A stretch of 64,000 nucleotides of DNA from Tubulanus polymorphus (GCF_964204645.1 NC_134025.1:19188001-19252000); one strand, 5' to 3'; shown: positions 21,748 through 32,372, counted from the first letter of the stretch. Translations and numbers: made by a program. Notes: a model not told the origin generated them from the sequence alone.

Positions 21748-23991
21748 ACAGAAGTTGAAAATGGTGATAAAACTGATTGGGAAAGCGCAATTGCGAGTTT
21801 AAAAGATGAAGCACCAATTGGTTATTTCTTTGTAGTTGATTTAGAATATCCTGAAAATATAAAGTTTAAAACAAGAAACTTACCTTATTGCCCAGAACAT
21901 TTAACTGTAGATGATAGTTATTTAAGTGAATACCAGAAGAAAATAAAACCGAATGATCATGTTTTTACAGAAAAATTAATACTTACTCAAAATAATAAAT
22001 ACAATTATATTGTTCATTATAGAATGTTAAAATTTTATCTAAAACAAGGAATGAAATTAAAGAAAGTACATAGATATATTGAATTTAATCAATCGAAGTG
22101 GTTAGAAAAATATATAGATTTCAATACTCAACAGAGAACCATATCAAAAACAGATTTTGAAAAAGATTTCTTCAAATTAATGAATAATAGTTTTTATGGT
22201 AAAACATGTGAAAATATTAGAAATAGAAATGATATTGAATTAGTGAATAATTCTGAAAGATTAAGACATTTACAATCAAGTCCTAGCCATTTAGGAAATA
22301 AAAGATTTGAAGATTATTTAACAGCAGTTAAATTAAAAAGGACGTCAATGAAATTTAATAAACCTATATTTATTGGTTCGACTGTTTTAGAAGTATCAAA
22401 ATTATTAATGTATGATTTTTATTATAATGTTTTACAACCACTTTTTGGGGAAAAGCATATTGAAATATTATATTTTGATTCTGTAACAGCTGACACCCCA
22501 ATATTATTAAAATGTAATGATAAAATATTGATAAGAAGAATTTCAGAAATAATTCCAAAACAAAATGAATGTTATATTTCATATGGAGAAAAAGAATTAA
22601 TGCAAATAAATGGTTTAATGGATGTTTGGACAAGTAATGGATGGAAAAAATTAAAGAATATTATTAGACATAAAACAAATAAGAAAATCTATAGAGTTAG
22701 AACTAAATTAGGATTTGTAGATGTTACAGAAGATCATAGTTTAATTAAACGAAATGGCGATGAAATAAAACCAACTGATATAAAAATTGGAGATGAATTA
22801 TTACATAAAAGATTTTTCCAAAGAATGAATCATATGTCATTTGATGAAATTATTGATAATATTTATAATATAGAACCCGAAACATTAGAAGAAAAAGAAT
22901 ATTTTATCAAAGGATTTTTCATGGGTGATGGTTCAGCAGGTGTGTATAATTATGTTAATCGCACTCAATATCGTTGGTATTTATGCAATCAAGATTTGAA
23001 ATTGTTAGAAAGAATAAAGAAATTCTGCGAAGAAGTTTATTCACATAAAACATTTAGAATCATGGATCATATGAAATCATCCGCGGTTTATAGAATATTT
23101 GTAGATAATCCTAAAGATTTTGCTACAAAATATAATGATGAATTCTATATTCATGCAATAGTGAAAAGTAATACTTCAACTAAAGAAAAGATAGTTCCAG
23201 ATTATGTATTAAGTGCAAAAAATAATTTAAGAAAATGGTTCTTCATTGGATTCTATGCAGCAGATGGTTCAAAAAGTTTCAAAACAATATCTTTAGCTCA
23301 AAAAGGAAAAGTTGCTATATCAGGATTGAATATATTATGCAGTTCATTAGGATTTAATATGAATATAGAATTAATTAAATCTAAACCAAATTGTTTTAAT
23401 TTAAGGCATGTAGAAAAAGAATTAACAGAAGAAGTTAAAGATTTATTTGAAATATATAACCCAACTGACTATGTTTATGATTTATCAACAGATGATGGAA
23501 CATTCAATTCTGGGTTCCCATTAATCCAAAAAAATACTGACAGTTACATACTAAAAATCAAGACAAATGATATAACAAAAGACTTAAAAACATTAAAACA
23601 TTATTTTGATTTTAGCAATTATCCCAAAGATCATGAATTGTTTAGCAATGATAATAAAAAGATTCCTGGTAAATTTAAAGATGAATTAGGGGGTGTTGAA
23701 ATGATTGAATTTGTTGGGATAAGAAGTAAAATGTATAGTTACAGAACAAAAGATCATGAAGCTAAAAAGTTAAAAGGAATAACAAAACATGTGGTTGATA
23801 AACATATAGAATTTCAAGATTATATAAAGTGTTTATATAAATCAATTGTAATGAAACACAAAATGAATTGTTTAAGATCAGAAGATCATGAGATGTACAT
23901 TAATGAAGTTGAAAAAACTAGTTTAAATCCATTTGATGATAAAAGGCATATTTTAGATGATGGTATAAAAACATTACCTTATGGTCATTAA
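21748..23991 (+). pseudogene. polB palm/thumb part with in-frame intein, Polinton B
   Basis: The frame is open from the stop at 21,745 to 23,991; the first ATG is at 22,024. Motif B KLMNNSFYGKT is at about 22,177. Motif C begins YFD at 22,471-22,479, is split by 352 intein codons, and resumes TDSYILK at 23,536. Downstream LGGVEMIEFVGIRSKMYSY and HKMNCLRSEDHEMY match A at 16,960-17,160. Outside the intein the sequence aligns with A without gaps of note. Apart from the upstream stop this half is undamaged. Confidence 0.88.
22480..23535 (+). other. Intein (LAGLIDADG type) inside polB motif C
   Basis: 352 codons, entirely open. N-terminal block: Ser1 in SVTADTPILL. Block B: TEDH at residues 83-86. 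Two dodecapeptide motifs of a DOD homing endonuclease: FIKGFFMGDGS (142-152) and WFFIGFYAADG (253-263). C-terminal block: VYDLSTDDGTFNSG (332-345), ending Lys351-Asn352 followed by Thr as +1 extein residue. The penultimate residue is Lys, not the usual His; this is tolerated in some inteins. The site, directly after the first Asp of the YxDTD motif, is a classic polB intein position known from archaea and large DNA viruses. Element A has the site empty. Splicing activity is inferred, not shown. Confidence 0.93.
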
Positions 23992-24046
23992 AACATAAAA
24001 TCAATATCATCATACTCGAAATCACTATTGGCTTCTTCATTTTCAT

Positions 24047-25300
24047 TTAATTGTTCAGGTTCTTCTTCCATTTCATTTTCTCATTTAAATAAAGTTCTAT
24101 CTTGTTCCACATTTCATCTCGCTCTCTTTGTTTCTTTTTGTTTGTTAATTCATCAAATGGAATTATAATATCTAGGTTTAAATAATTTACAATCTTATTT
24201 AAAAAGAATTCATAATTTATTGAATCTGTTATTCTATTTTCCAAATGATACATTAATATTTGTTTGAATATTTTTTTTATATTTTCCATATCTTCTGTTA
24301 ATTTAGGTTTTTCATAATAATCGTTAAATAATAAATATAAATACATTTTCTTTTGTTTTGTGTTAAATGTTGGCGGAATAATTGTTTTTATAATATCTTT
24401 TTTAGTTATTTCACCATTTTTATTTTCTATTATTTTCATTTTTTCAAGCCATTGCATATATTCTGGTGTATGATCTTCCATAGAAAATATTTTAAAAATT
24501 TCATCTAGATAATTTAATTTTGGATCTATGAGAAAATCTCTAGTTTTTTCTTCACCCAATAAATTCTTTTGCCATCCACATTCATTTCAAAATAACACAG
24601 TACCTTCTTGTCTTAAGGTCTCATAAATACATTGTGGGCATTTTTGTTTATAATTTATTAGTAATAGATCTTCATTAAGCTCTTGGTATTTTCTTACGTT
24701 TTCTTTATGTTTTATTGTTCTATTATGTACATTTGAATTACTTGTTGTAATAATCAATTTACAATATTTACAATAATATGTTTTTCTTGTTAATTCATTA
24801 TATTGTTTTTCTAACTTTTCAACTGTTTCTTTATTATCTGGTAACGTTTTCTCATATTTTATTTTTTCTAATAAATTATTTTTTCTTTCATTAAATTCAG
24901 TTTCAAATTTATTAGAAATTTTATCTATATGTACTTTACGAAATTGATGATTCTCCCAATCTTCTATATTTTCAGGGTTATATTTTATTCGACAAGGCTC
25001 ACAGAAATGATCTTTTATATTATCCTTATCATAGAATAAGAAAGGTCTTTTCCAAATAACTTCAGGTTCAACTTCGGCAGAATTACTATTACTTTCATTA
25101 CTATCAACATTAGCCGTTGCGCCATTAATTCTACACTTCTCTGAATGTTTTTTAACATAATTTCTTGAGAATAATTTATTACATTTTGGGCAGTTTAGTT
25201 TAGGGGGTTTATAATTTTCATCATGTTTTTTCATATGTCGAGCCATATTACTTTTTCTTAGAAGTTCACCACAAATTTCGCATGCTATCTTCTCATCCAT
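24047..25300 (-). pseudogene. Multi-zinc-finger protein, one premature stop
   Basis: Two minus-strand ORFs (25,300-24,587 and 24,559-24,047) share one frame and are separated by a single TGA at 24,589-24,587, so this was one gene of about 417 codons. The N-terminal part has CEICGELLRKSNMARHMKKH, CPKCNKLFSRNYVKKH, CEPCRIKY and CKYCKLIITTSNSNVHNRTIKH fingers, with an acidic/Ser-Asn linker between them. The C-terminal part is helical and charged with no domain I know. It starts nine bases after a run of five T in its own direction and is divergent from the gene at 25,368. Function unknown; a DNA-binding or regulatory role is a guess. Confidence 0.65.
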
Positions 25301-25367
25301 TTATTAAGGAAAAATTTTATTAAAATTAATTTTTAGTGATGAGCGGTAATTTTTTATGTTATAGATA

Positions 25368-26126
25368 ATGGTAGAATTAAAAGAATACAGAATATTTGTT
25401 GATTCTAGAAAACTTACAAATTATAAATCACATAATTTACTAGTACAATTAGATAGAGAATTTAAGAATTGTGTAGATTTAAAATTAGTTAATATAAGTT
25501 TATGTAACTCATTTTACAATATATCGGATAAAAGTCTAGAACATTTAATTTTTTCAATCTTTTACAAAAAAAGGAATAAATGGTTTTTTTTATATTTAAA
25601 ACCAGGATTATATAATTTAGATACATTAGCACAAGAAATTAATAGAAAAGCTCGAGCTAAATTAGGAAGTGATTCCGGATTTAGTATTAGAATTTTAAAA
25701 AGTGATAGTGCTAATAAAATAAAGATTAGGTTAGCTAATGACGAACAATTTAAATTTACAGTAAGAAAACCTTTAGGTAAACTGTTAGGAATTAACCCAG
25801 ATATTGTTACAGCATACGCAGAAGGTAGATCAAACTTAATACCTTTTACACATTTTTATATTTATTGCAATTTGATTAACCCAACAAAAACATTTGAAGC
25901 AACTAAAGATACAATTTGTAATTCTGGTTTATTAAATATTTTACCATTAAAAAATGTCAAACAATTTGGAACTCAAATAAATTATAATTTAACTGAATGT
26001 GATTTCAAACCTTGTATTCCACATTTCAATAATTTTAAATTAGAAATAAGAAATCATAATGGTTATTTAATTGATTTGAATAACTTTCCTGTAATTTATG
26101 AATTAGTTATAAGATGTAAAGAGTAA
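25368..26126 (+). CDS. 'VELKEY' protein, putative minor structural protein
   Basis: 252 aa, intact. It opens with EYRIFVDSRKLTNYKSHNLLVQLD and has a glycine-rich middle (LGINPDIVTAYAEG), FTHFYIYCNLINPTKTFEA and ends LNNFPVIYELVIRC. It is organised like the protein at 35,894 in element C: a short 'YxFLxS' start, a 'KPLGKLLG/WILGF' centre and a 'hxIYxxLI.P' strand. Both may belong to one β-rich virion protein family (penton or minor capsid is my guess). Broken copies occur at 17,731 (A) and 51,722 (E). It starts after a T6 run with a 12-base spacer. Confidence 0.6.
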   Translation: MVELKEYRIFVDSRKLTNYKSHNLLVQLDREFKNCVDLKLVNISLCNSFYNISDKSLEHLIFSIFYKKRNKWFFLYLKPGLYNLDTLAQEINRKARAKLGSDSGFSIRILKSDSANKIKIRLANDEQFKFTVRKPLGKLLGINPDIVTAYAEGRSNLIPFTHFYIYCNLINPTKTFEATKDTICNSGLLNILPLKNVKQFGTQINYNLTECDFKPCIPHFNNFKLEIRNHNGYLIDLNNFPVIYELVIRCKE

Positions 26127-26145
26127 TTTTTTTGATATATAAATG
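26127..26145 (+). promoter_or_regulatory. Fixed-geometry start signal: T-run, 9 nt, ATG
   Basis: T7 (26,127-26,133), GATATATAA, ATG. The same layout precedes the genes at 26,503, 26,749, 27,192 (T8), 29,047, 30,522, 33,267 and, in D, 47,982, all with exactly nine bases between the last T and ATG. At 27,642 the spacer is ten (T6) and at the minus-strand gene 25,300 nine (T5). At the two TIR genes the spacer is eight (CCTAATAA). The spacer mostly ends ATAA, giving TAAATG. It may combine a terminator for the upstream gene and a promoter for the next. Confidence 0.6.
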
Positions 26146-26502
26146 AATATAACTGTTGGACCGAGTATATGTTTTGGGTTTGATTTTAAATGTGAGAAAG
26201 AAATGAAATTTAATATGAATGATGTAATTACACATATCAAAAATATTGCATTTTCTAATGAAACAACATTTGAGTATAAAACAACAATAGATAAAGAAAC
26301 TTTAAATGTAGAAAAGATTACTAATTTAATTAGAGAATCTTTAAGATTTTATGAATTAGATGAAGATTTTATCATAGATGATATCAAAAACATATTATCC
26401 AAAATATATGATAATCATAAAAGTAGTAATGAAATAAATGTTGAATTAATCATAAATAAGATAACTAAATATTTTGATGATAGTAATTTTTTTGATAAAT
26501 AA
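26143..26502 (+). CDS. 'MNITVG' protein, hypothetical, 119 aa
   Basis: An N-terminal GPSICFGFDFK segment is followed by an acidic, helix-rich C-terminus (IRESLRFYELDEDFIIDDIKNIL). Not recognised. It follows the VELKEY gene by 16 bases with the T7-N9-ATG signal. Element A has the same first 23 codons at 18,498, so the order VELKEY-MNITVG is conserved. No membrane segment or metal-binding motif. Confidence 0.5.
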   Translation: MNITVGPSICFGFDFKCEKEMKFNMNDVITHIKNIAFSNETTFEYKTTIDKETLNVEKITNLIRESLRFYELDEDFIIDDIKNILSKIYDNHKSSNEINVELIINKITKYFDDSNFFDK

Positions 26503-26724
26503 ATGAGTGATAATAAGTGGATAATAACTGGATTATTTAATGGAGCATTACTATCAGTTGGAACTGTTGGTTATTCAATGGTATTAAAAAAAGTATTCAA
26601 AATGGGAAGTGTTAATGTTGATAGATTTGATATAAATGATATTTTGAAATTAACATTAGCAGTTACTTTATCTAATTTAACTATTGATTATTTGGAAAAA
26701 CAAAAATATATTCCTCCCATATAA
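26503..26724 (+). CDS. Small membrane protein, 73 aa
   Basis: One clear hydrophobic segment (ITGLFNGALLSVGTVGYSMVL, residues 8-28) and a weaker one (ILKLTLAVTLSNLTI, 45-60), with lysines between. It directly abuts the stop of the previous gene and uses the T7-N9-ATG signal. Probably a virion or host-membrane protein. Function unknown. Confidence 0.5.
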   Translation: MSDNKWIITGLFNGALLSVGTVGYSMVLKKVFKMGSVNVDRFDINDILKLTLAVTLSNLTIDYLEKQKYIPPI

Positions 26725-26748
26725 ATGCATAATTTTTTTGCTAAATAA

Positions 26749-27171
26749 ATGGCTTCTGCAATTATAACTATTATAGGATCGGCAATTGTTAACGCTTTAG
26801 CATTTACTGGTGGTGGTTATTTATTTAAACATATTGATAAAAATAGTTCATTAGGAGAACAAAGAAGACTTAACTTAGCGTTAGAGAAATATAATAAAGC
26901 TGCAGAAGAATAAAGAGAAAAGAGGCAAAACTATATGGATTATATTAACAAAGAATTATATGATCAGAAGATTTCACATAGAGATTTTCAATCAGTTGAT
27001 GATGCAATGAGTTTATATAACGCGGTAACCAATAAAGAAAAATTACATCTATACAAACCTAAATTATCAGATTATTATACCCCGAGTAAAGAACAACAGA
27101 AATATGAAATAATATGGATTTTAGGTGGAACTGTTATTGTTATATTTGTAGCATATAAATTTACTAATTAG
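26749..27171 (+). pseudogene. Small two-helix membrane protein, one nonsense codon
   Basis: ATG at 26,749 after T7-N9. The first 54 codons (MASAIITIIGSAIVNALAFTG..., ending NKAAEE) run into TAA at 26,911. The same frame resumes immediately and carries ISHRDFQSVDDAM, PKLSDYYTPSKEQQ and a terminal hydrophobic helix (IIWILGGTVIVIFVAYKF) to 27,171. It reads as one protein of about 140 residues with N- and C-terminal membrane segments. Similar 'MASA..VNALAF....LSDFY.PS' proteins are, to my knowledge, common in Polintons of aquatic invertebrates. Role unknown. Confidence 0.65.
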
Positions 27172-27191
27172 TAATTTTTTTTGCTAAATAT

Positions 27192-27625
27192 ATGGAAGAT
27201 AAAGTTGATAATATTGATATTATTCCTCATGATATAAATAAAACTAAATTAAAAATATACTTAGAAAAACAAATATTAGAATTTGAAAGTGACTTAAAAG
27301 TTAAAAAGAAAAAATATCTAAAAGTAAAATTATATATTATTTGATTATAAGTGGTTCGGTTACAATTAGTTCTGTAATAACATTTCTAGCAATATTCAGT
27401 CCATTAACACCTTTAGCTATATCAATTGGTGTGTTAGGATTAAGTTCAAGTGTTTTAACCGGTATAAGTTCAAAATTAAATATAAAAAGTAATAAAGAAA
27501 AAATTAAAACTAATATAAAAGAAATTAATAAATTAAAGAATACACTAGATTATATAATAAGTTTAAATGGCCATATAACAGTTGAAGAACAAGATAAATT
27601 ATTAAAAGAATTAATAAATTATTAA
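27192..27625 (+). pseudogene. Membrane protein, one frameshift
   Basis: ATG at 27,192 after T8-N9. The first 50 codons (acidic start, then KKKKYLKVKLYI) end at a TGA near 27,342. The next frame is open 27,341-27,625 and encodes a long glycine/serine-rich hydrophobic stretch (SVTISSVITFLAIFSPL, AISIGVLGLSSSVL) and a basic coiled-coil-like tail. The two parts fit one protein of about 144 residues. Polintons often encode such a hydrophobic hairpin protein. Function unknown. Confidence 0.6.
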
Positions 27626-27641
27626 TTTTTTAATTATATAA

Positions 27642-29030
27642 ATGGTAGATAGTTTTCCAAAAGCTTTCCAATATAATAAATCAATTAAATATAATATTCC
27701 AGCAATAGATTTTAATAAAGATATAATATATAGAAATGAAGTTTTAGATTCATTAACTAATTTAGAAATTTATGTTACTGAAACTAATAATTTTAATGCA
27801 AAGATGGAAAATATATTTCATGTATATTTAATTAATTTTAAAAAATTGAAAGATGAAAAACAATGGTTATTAAAATCTAATATGAAGTATTGGCAGAATC
27901 AATTAAATTTTGCTGTTTATTGTGCAACACCAGGATGTGGAATTAGTTGGAATGATCATTTGAATAATTCTAAATATAAACTAATTCAGAGTTTATTTAG
28001 ATTTCATACATACTTTCAAATTAGAATAATATTAAATGAATTAGAGTGCGCTTTACCAGGTTTAAGATATTTTAAAGAATTAGATAATAACATTAATTTA
28101 TCAAAGTTTTATAAAATTTGTAATGAATTTAATATAGATATAAATAATTCTGATTTTAGAACAAAAATTGGAACAATAAGATCACTTCCTTGCCCTAAAA
28201 AGATTGCAGAATATTGTGCACTTCCCATACCATCTAATAGTTTTTATAATATCTATAATAATAAATTAGGTTATGGTAAAATAGAAACTAAGGATTTAGA
28301 AACATTAAATTTCAATAAATTACCGAAATTTTATGATAATTCAAAACAAGAAAACAATAATGGTTGGGTTTATTTTATTTTAGAAAATAATGAAGGTTTT
28401 ACAAAATCAGGTATACAAAGAATAAATCAATCTATTAGAACTTATTTGATATGTATTTTAGGTGCGCAAGTTGAAACAAGATCCCCAATAGTTGGAAATT
28501 TAAATACATCATTTGATACACAGAAACAATTCAAAGTATTATTTGAAGATTCCATACATAATGATAAAAATAGATCGATTCCAGAAAACATTGTAAGATA
28601 TCAAAATTATTTAGATAAATCACATATTAGATTAAATTATTGTATAGGCCCTAATCTATTAATTATTTCTTATGATTTAGTATTAAAGATGGGAAACATA
28701 ATTGGTTATAATAATCTAATTAAAACTGCAACAATAAATAATTCATTTGGATTGAATGATATAAATAAAAAGATTATTACTGCTCCAAAATTAATGGAAG
28801 GCGAAAAAAATAAAAAACACATTCAAATAACAGAAACTAAAACTAAGAATATTAAATTAAATAATGATTCTAAAATAAAAGATTACAATACATCAGAAAA
28901 TATTAAAACTGATAATATTCAACATTTTATAATTAAACTAAATGATGATAATAAATTACATGAAAATACTAAATTAGCTTTAACTTGTATAGGAATTGTT
29001 ATAGGAGGAATATTATATTTTAAATTTTAA
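27642..29030 (+). CDS. Putative structural protein with C-terminal anchor, 462 aa
   Basis: Intact. The N-terminal 330 residues are mixed α/β with two conserved-looking cysteine patches (CATPGCG about 92, and LPCPKKIAEYC about 184). A segment WVYFILENNEGFTKSG is at about 245. The tail is low-complexity Lys/Asn-rich and ends in a hydrophobic helix (LALTCIGIVIGGILYFKF). I do not recognise the fold. Position between small membrane proteins and the capsid candidate suggests a virion or membrane-associated role. It uses T6-N10-ATG. Confidence 0.55.
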   Translation: MVDSFPKAFQYNKSIKYNIPAIDFNKDIIYRNEVLDSLTNLEIYVTETNNFNAKMENIFHVYLINFKKLKDEKQWLLKSNMKYWQNQLNFAVYCATPGCGISWNDHLNNSKYKLIQSLFRFHTYFQIRIILNELECALPGLRYFKELDNNINLSKFYKICNEFNIDINNSDFRTKIGTIRSLPCPKKIAEYCALPIPSNSFYNIYNNKLGYGKIETKDLETLNFNKLPKFYDNSKQENNNGWVYFILENNEGFTKSGIQRINQSIRTYLICILGAQVETRSPIVGNLNTSFDTQKQFKVLFEDSIHNDKNRSIPENIVRYQNYLDKSHIRLNYCIGPNLLIISYDLVLKMGNIIGYNNLIKTATINNSFGLNDINKKIITAPKLMEGEKNKKHIQITETKTKNIKLNNDSKIKDYNTSENIKTDNIQHFIIKLNDDNKLHENTKLALTCIGIVIGGILYFKF

Positions 29031-29046
29031 TTTTTTTATTATATAA

Positions 29047-30501
29047 ATGGATGTAGAAGGTGGAGAAGATATTGGAATGGATCCTTTTGATGAACCTGGT
29101 ATAACTGATGAACAACCACCTGATTTTGATGAAACAAGTTTTAATGATGGTAATGAGCCAGAATATAATAATAATTTGAATATGCCTGATTATATTAAAA
29201 ATGCAGAATCACAATTAAATCCTGAAAATTTAGACCCATATTTAGTAAAAGAAGAATTAAATAATTTAAACAAAATAGCTAAATTAGAAGATATAATTAA
29301 AAAATCTAAACTTAACATAAATGATGAAGACGTTGGACCTTTAGTAGATAAATTAAGATTTTTAGATAATGGTAAATGGTATTATCATTTGAAAGGTGAT
29401 TATTATATTGATATCACTTATAAACGTGAAAAGAAAATATTATCAGAATCAACTTTAGAAAAATTAGAACCAGATAGAATTAAAAGAATAAGTAATAGTA
29501 ATGAAATAACTGATGTTACACAAAAAGAAAGAGATGATAATATAGACGTATTTAAACAAAGAATTAATGAATTATTTGAAATAATCAAAAAGAAATCAGA
29601 AACAGAAACAACATCTGAACAGAATATAACTTCCAAAACTAGTAAACTTAAATCAAATAAAGTTTCAATTGAAAAACTTTTACCGAATGGATTAATTGAT
29701 GCAACAGATCAACAATTAGAAGATTTAAATATATTTTCTGATGAAGCAATTAGAGAAATTATTAGTATAAGAAATGAAGCTGATAAAATTGCACATAATA
29801 AAAGTATAAGAGATCAAAAAATTATGTATTTGGAAAAAGAATTAACTAATGCAAATAAAGAAATAGAACAATTAAAGTCTGATTTAGATCATCAAGTAAT
29901 TGATGAAATAGAATATAGGCAAAAAGAATTACGCTTAGAAAAAGAAAAAGATGATTTAGAATATAACATAGAATTACAAAAAGAAGAAATTAAATCATTA
30001 TTAAAATCATATGATTATAATATAAATAGATTAAAAGATGTTTTTAAAAGATATCTAATAAAACCAGATTCTAAAATATCATTGAAAGATAGAATAAAAT
30101 TATTATTTAAGTTTGAAGGAATAACAATTCTTTCAATTCTAACAGCTGTAACTATGTTATTTACAACAATTGGTTTAGCTATATCAAATGCTTTGAAATC
30201 TACTCCTACTCCAAATAAAACAGATAAACCCCCAGATAATAATTCTATACAAGATAAAGTTAAGGATGGTTTAAAGAAATTAGCAAAATATTTATGGGAA
30301 CTATCTAAAAAATCTGCTGCAGCATTGCCAGGAGTTATTGCATCAATTGTTGGTTTTATATTGAAATCTGCTGGGAATATTCTTAACTTTGCTGCTGAAC
30401 ATATTATTTTATTTTTAATTACAGTTGTAAGTGCTATTATTTTTGGGTTAGTAAATATGATATCAAAAAGATATCAAGAAAAAATAATAAAAAATAAATA
30501 A
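29047..30501 (+). CDS. Acidic/coiled-coil membrane protein, 484 aa
   Basis: An acidic N-terminus (MDVEGGEDIGMDPFDEPG) is followed by a short YYHLKGDYYIDITY module (about 117). A long coiled coil covers about residues 250-325 (YLEKELTNANKEIEQLKSD). Then come three hydrophobic segments: ITILSILTAVTMLFTTIGLA (about 359-378), ALPGVIASIVGFILKSAG and ILFLITVVSAIIFGLVNM. The middle WELSKKSAAALPG motif resembles membrane proteins I associate with invertebrate Polintons. Possibly involved in membrane insertion or entry, but that is speculation. The stop at 30,501 is close to the T7-N9 signal of the next gene. Confidence 0.55.
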   Translation: MDVEGGEDIGMDPFDEPGITDEQPPDFDETSFNDGNEPEYNNNLNMPDYIKNAESQLNPENLDPYLVKEELNNLNKIAKLEDIIKKSKLNINDEDVGPLVDKLRFLDNGKWYYHLKGDYYIDITYKREKKILSESTLEKLEPDRIKRISNSNEITDVTQKERDDNIDVFKQRINELFEIIKKKSETETTSEQNITSKTSKLKSNKVSIEKLLPNGLIDATDQQLEDLNIFSDEAIREIISIRNEADKIAHNKSIRDQKIMYLEKELTNANKEIEQLKSDLDHQVIDEIEYRQKELRLEKEKDDLEYNIELQKEEIKSLLKSYDYNINRLKDVFKRYLIKPDSKISLKDRIKLLFKFEGITILSILTAVTMLFTTIGLAISNALKSTPTPNKTDKPPDNNSIQDKVKDGLKKLAKYLWELSKKSAAALPGVIASIVGFILKSAGNILNFAAEHIILFLITVVSAIIFGLVNMISKRYQEKIIKNK

Positions 30502-30521
30502 TTAATTTTTTTGTTTAATAA

Positions 30522-31677
30522 ATGAGTGGGAGTTATATAAGTCCTTCTAAGATTTCTAGAATATCTAATGCTATTAAAGCAGAAAGATCACATCGTATAA
30601 TTACTCATAACCCTTCAAATATTAATCCCGATGAAACTTTATATGTTAGAATTCCTAGATTAACACAAAATACTTTTTACGTTCCAAATAGTATTTATTT
30701 ATCAGCCGATATAAAAGTAACTGGCCATGATAACAATTATGTTATTGATAATGTTGGAAGATATTTGATTAAAAAATTAACTATAAAGATTGGTCCAGAA
30801 ACAGTTTTCTCATTAGATGATTATAATTTATTCATGCATTATAAAGATTTATGGTTAACTAAAGAAAATAGAAATAATTTGATATTTCAGGGTATTCAAT
30901 CGGAAAACCATAATAAATTAAGATCAGGAGCTAATGACGCAATAGTAACTCGTGCCACAGATAATTTGATTAAAAAGATTTATGGAAGCAAATATAAAAT
31001 TCCATTAGATTTTGAATTGATAAATAATAATGCACCTTTATATAAATACGCAATTCAAGAAGATATTATATTTGAGATAACATTTGCTCCTGTAAATGAA
31101 ATTGTATTATCTAGCGTTGTTAAAGATATGGGTTATAAATTATCGAATATATGTTTAGAATATAACACAGTAAATAATGAAAATATTGCTAGCACAATTC
31201 AAACTCAATACAATCAAGGATTTTCATTATTATATGATTATATTGATAAATTTAAAACCATAACTATTAATGCAAATGATGAAATAATTAATGAGAATAT
31301 TAACTTCCCAAGAAGATCTATTAAAGGTATATTAATATTTTTTACCATTGCAACATATTCTAATGGTGCAATAAAGGTAGATAATTATTATAATCCTGAA
31401 ATAACAAAAGTAGAAATAACTATCGAAGGAATAGCAAATAAAATATTTTGCCAAGGAATGAGAATGATAGATCAGTGGCCAGAAATTAGAAAACATTTTA
31501 TGAATGAAAAAGTAAAATCATTTGAAAATTGTAATATTAATCAAATTCATTATTATACCGGCAATAAATATGCATTATGGTTAGATTTTAGAACAACAGA
31601 GGATAATGCACATTTATATTATATCTGACGCGCAATTAAATATTGTAAATTCACAATTAGATAGTATTCAATATTAG
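30522..31677 (+). pseudogene. Major capsid protein candidate, C-terminal frameshift
   Basis: 368 codons open to 31,628. The late frame change leaves an extra SDAQLNIVNSQLD-type tail readable to 31,677. β-rich, no membrane segment. Early part: ETLYVRIPRLTQNTFYVPNS and LSADIKVTG...GRYLIKKLTIKIG, as expected for the first strands of a jelly roll. The end, KYALWLDFRTTEDNAH, resembles the 'W.D.RT..D...HG' terminus that I associate with double jelly-roll capsid proteins of Polintons. Length is shorter than typical (around 500), so assignment is tentative; the 462-aa protein upstream is the alternative. Confidence 0.5.
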
Positions 31678-31707
31678 AAATATAAAGTTAAAATTAAGGA
31701 TATATAA

Positions 31708-32372
31708 ATGGGCGGTAAAAAAACTCCTAATACTAAAGAACAATATTTAAGAAATTCATATTACAACCCTGAGAGTTCAGTTGCTTATTCTTCTACTAAA
31801 AATATATGGCGTCAAGTAAAACAAGATAAATTAGATAAGATAATCCCACAAAATTTAGTTAAATATAAAGATATAAATGAATTTATGTTAGAACAACCAA
31901 CATATACAACACATAAAAAACTTATCATTCTTCTATTGGAATGAAACCTATTGATGCTAGAAAACCTGAAAATGCTGAAATTGTTTGGAATAATTTATAT
32001 GGAGCATTTCTTGTAGATGATTTTGGTGAACCTAAATTTAAAGTTGGTCAAAATGTTAGAATTTCTAAGTATAAAAAGATATTTGATAAAGGATACGATC
32101 GAAATTTTACTAGAGAAATATATAAAATAAAAAAGGTAATAACAACAAAACCATATGTCTATAAATTAGAAGATTTAGATGGTGAAGAAGTTGATGGCTA
32201 CTTTTACGAAGAAGAATTAAGTTTAACTACTGAAAATCTAGAACAAGAATATAAAATTGAAAAAGTATTAAAAACAAAAACTATTAAAAGAAAAAAATAT
32301 TCTTTAGTAAAATGGGTTGGATGGCCAGATAAATTCAATGAATGGATATTATCAAGTAAAATTAAAAATATA
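31708..32372 (+). pseudogene. Polinton B integrase with catalytic core deleted
   Basis: The N-terminus (31,708-31,917: MGGKKTPNTKEQYLRNSYYN...EQPTYTTHKK) joins directly to sequence corresponding to 46,618 in the D copy. About 460 bases encoding the DDE core are gone, and the frame also changes. The rest (from 31,941: KPIDARKPENAEIVWNN, FKVGQNVRISKYKK, YKIEKVLKTKTIKRKKYSLVKWVGWPDKFNEW) holds the SH3-like part and a chromodomain. In D a TAA separates integrase and ATPase; here it is TTA, so the two genes are fused in frame. This copy cannot encode an active integrase. Confidence 0.85.

Noticed and set aside
22370-22633. Antisense ORF across the intein start
   Set aside because: Low-complexity shadow of the AT-rich coding strand; the plus frame is strongly supported.
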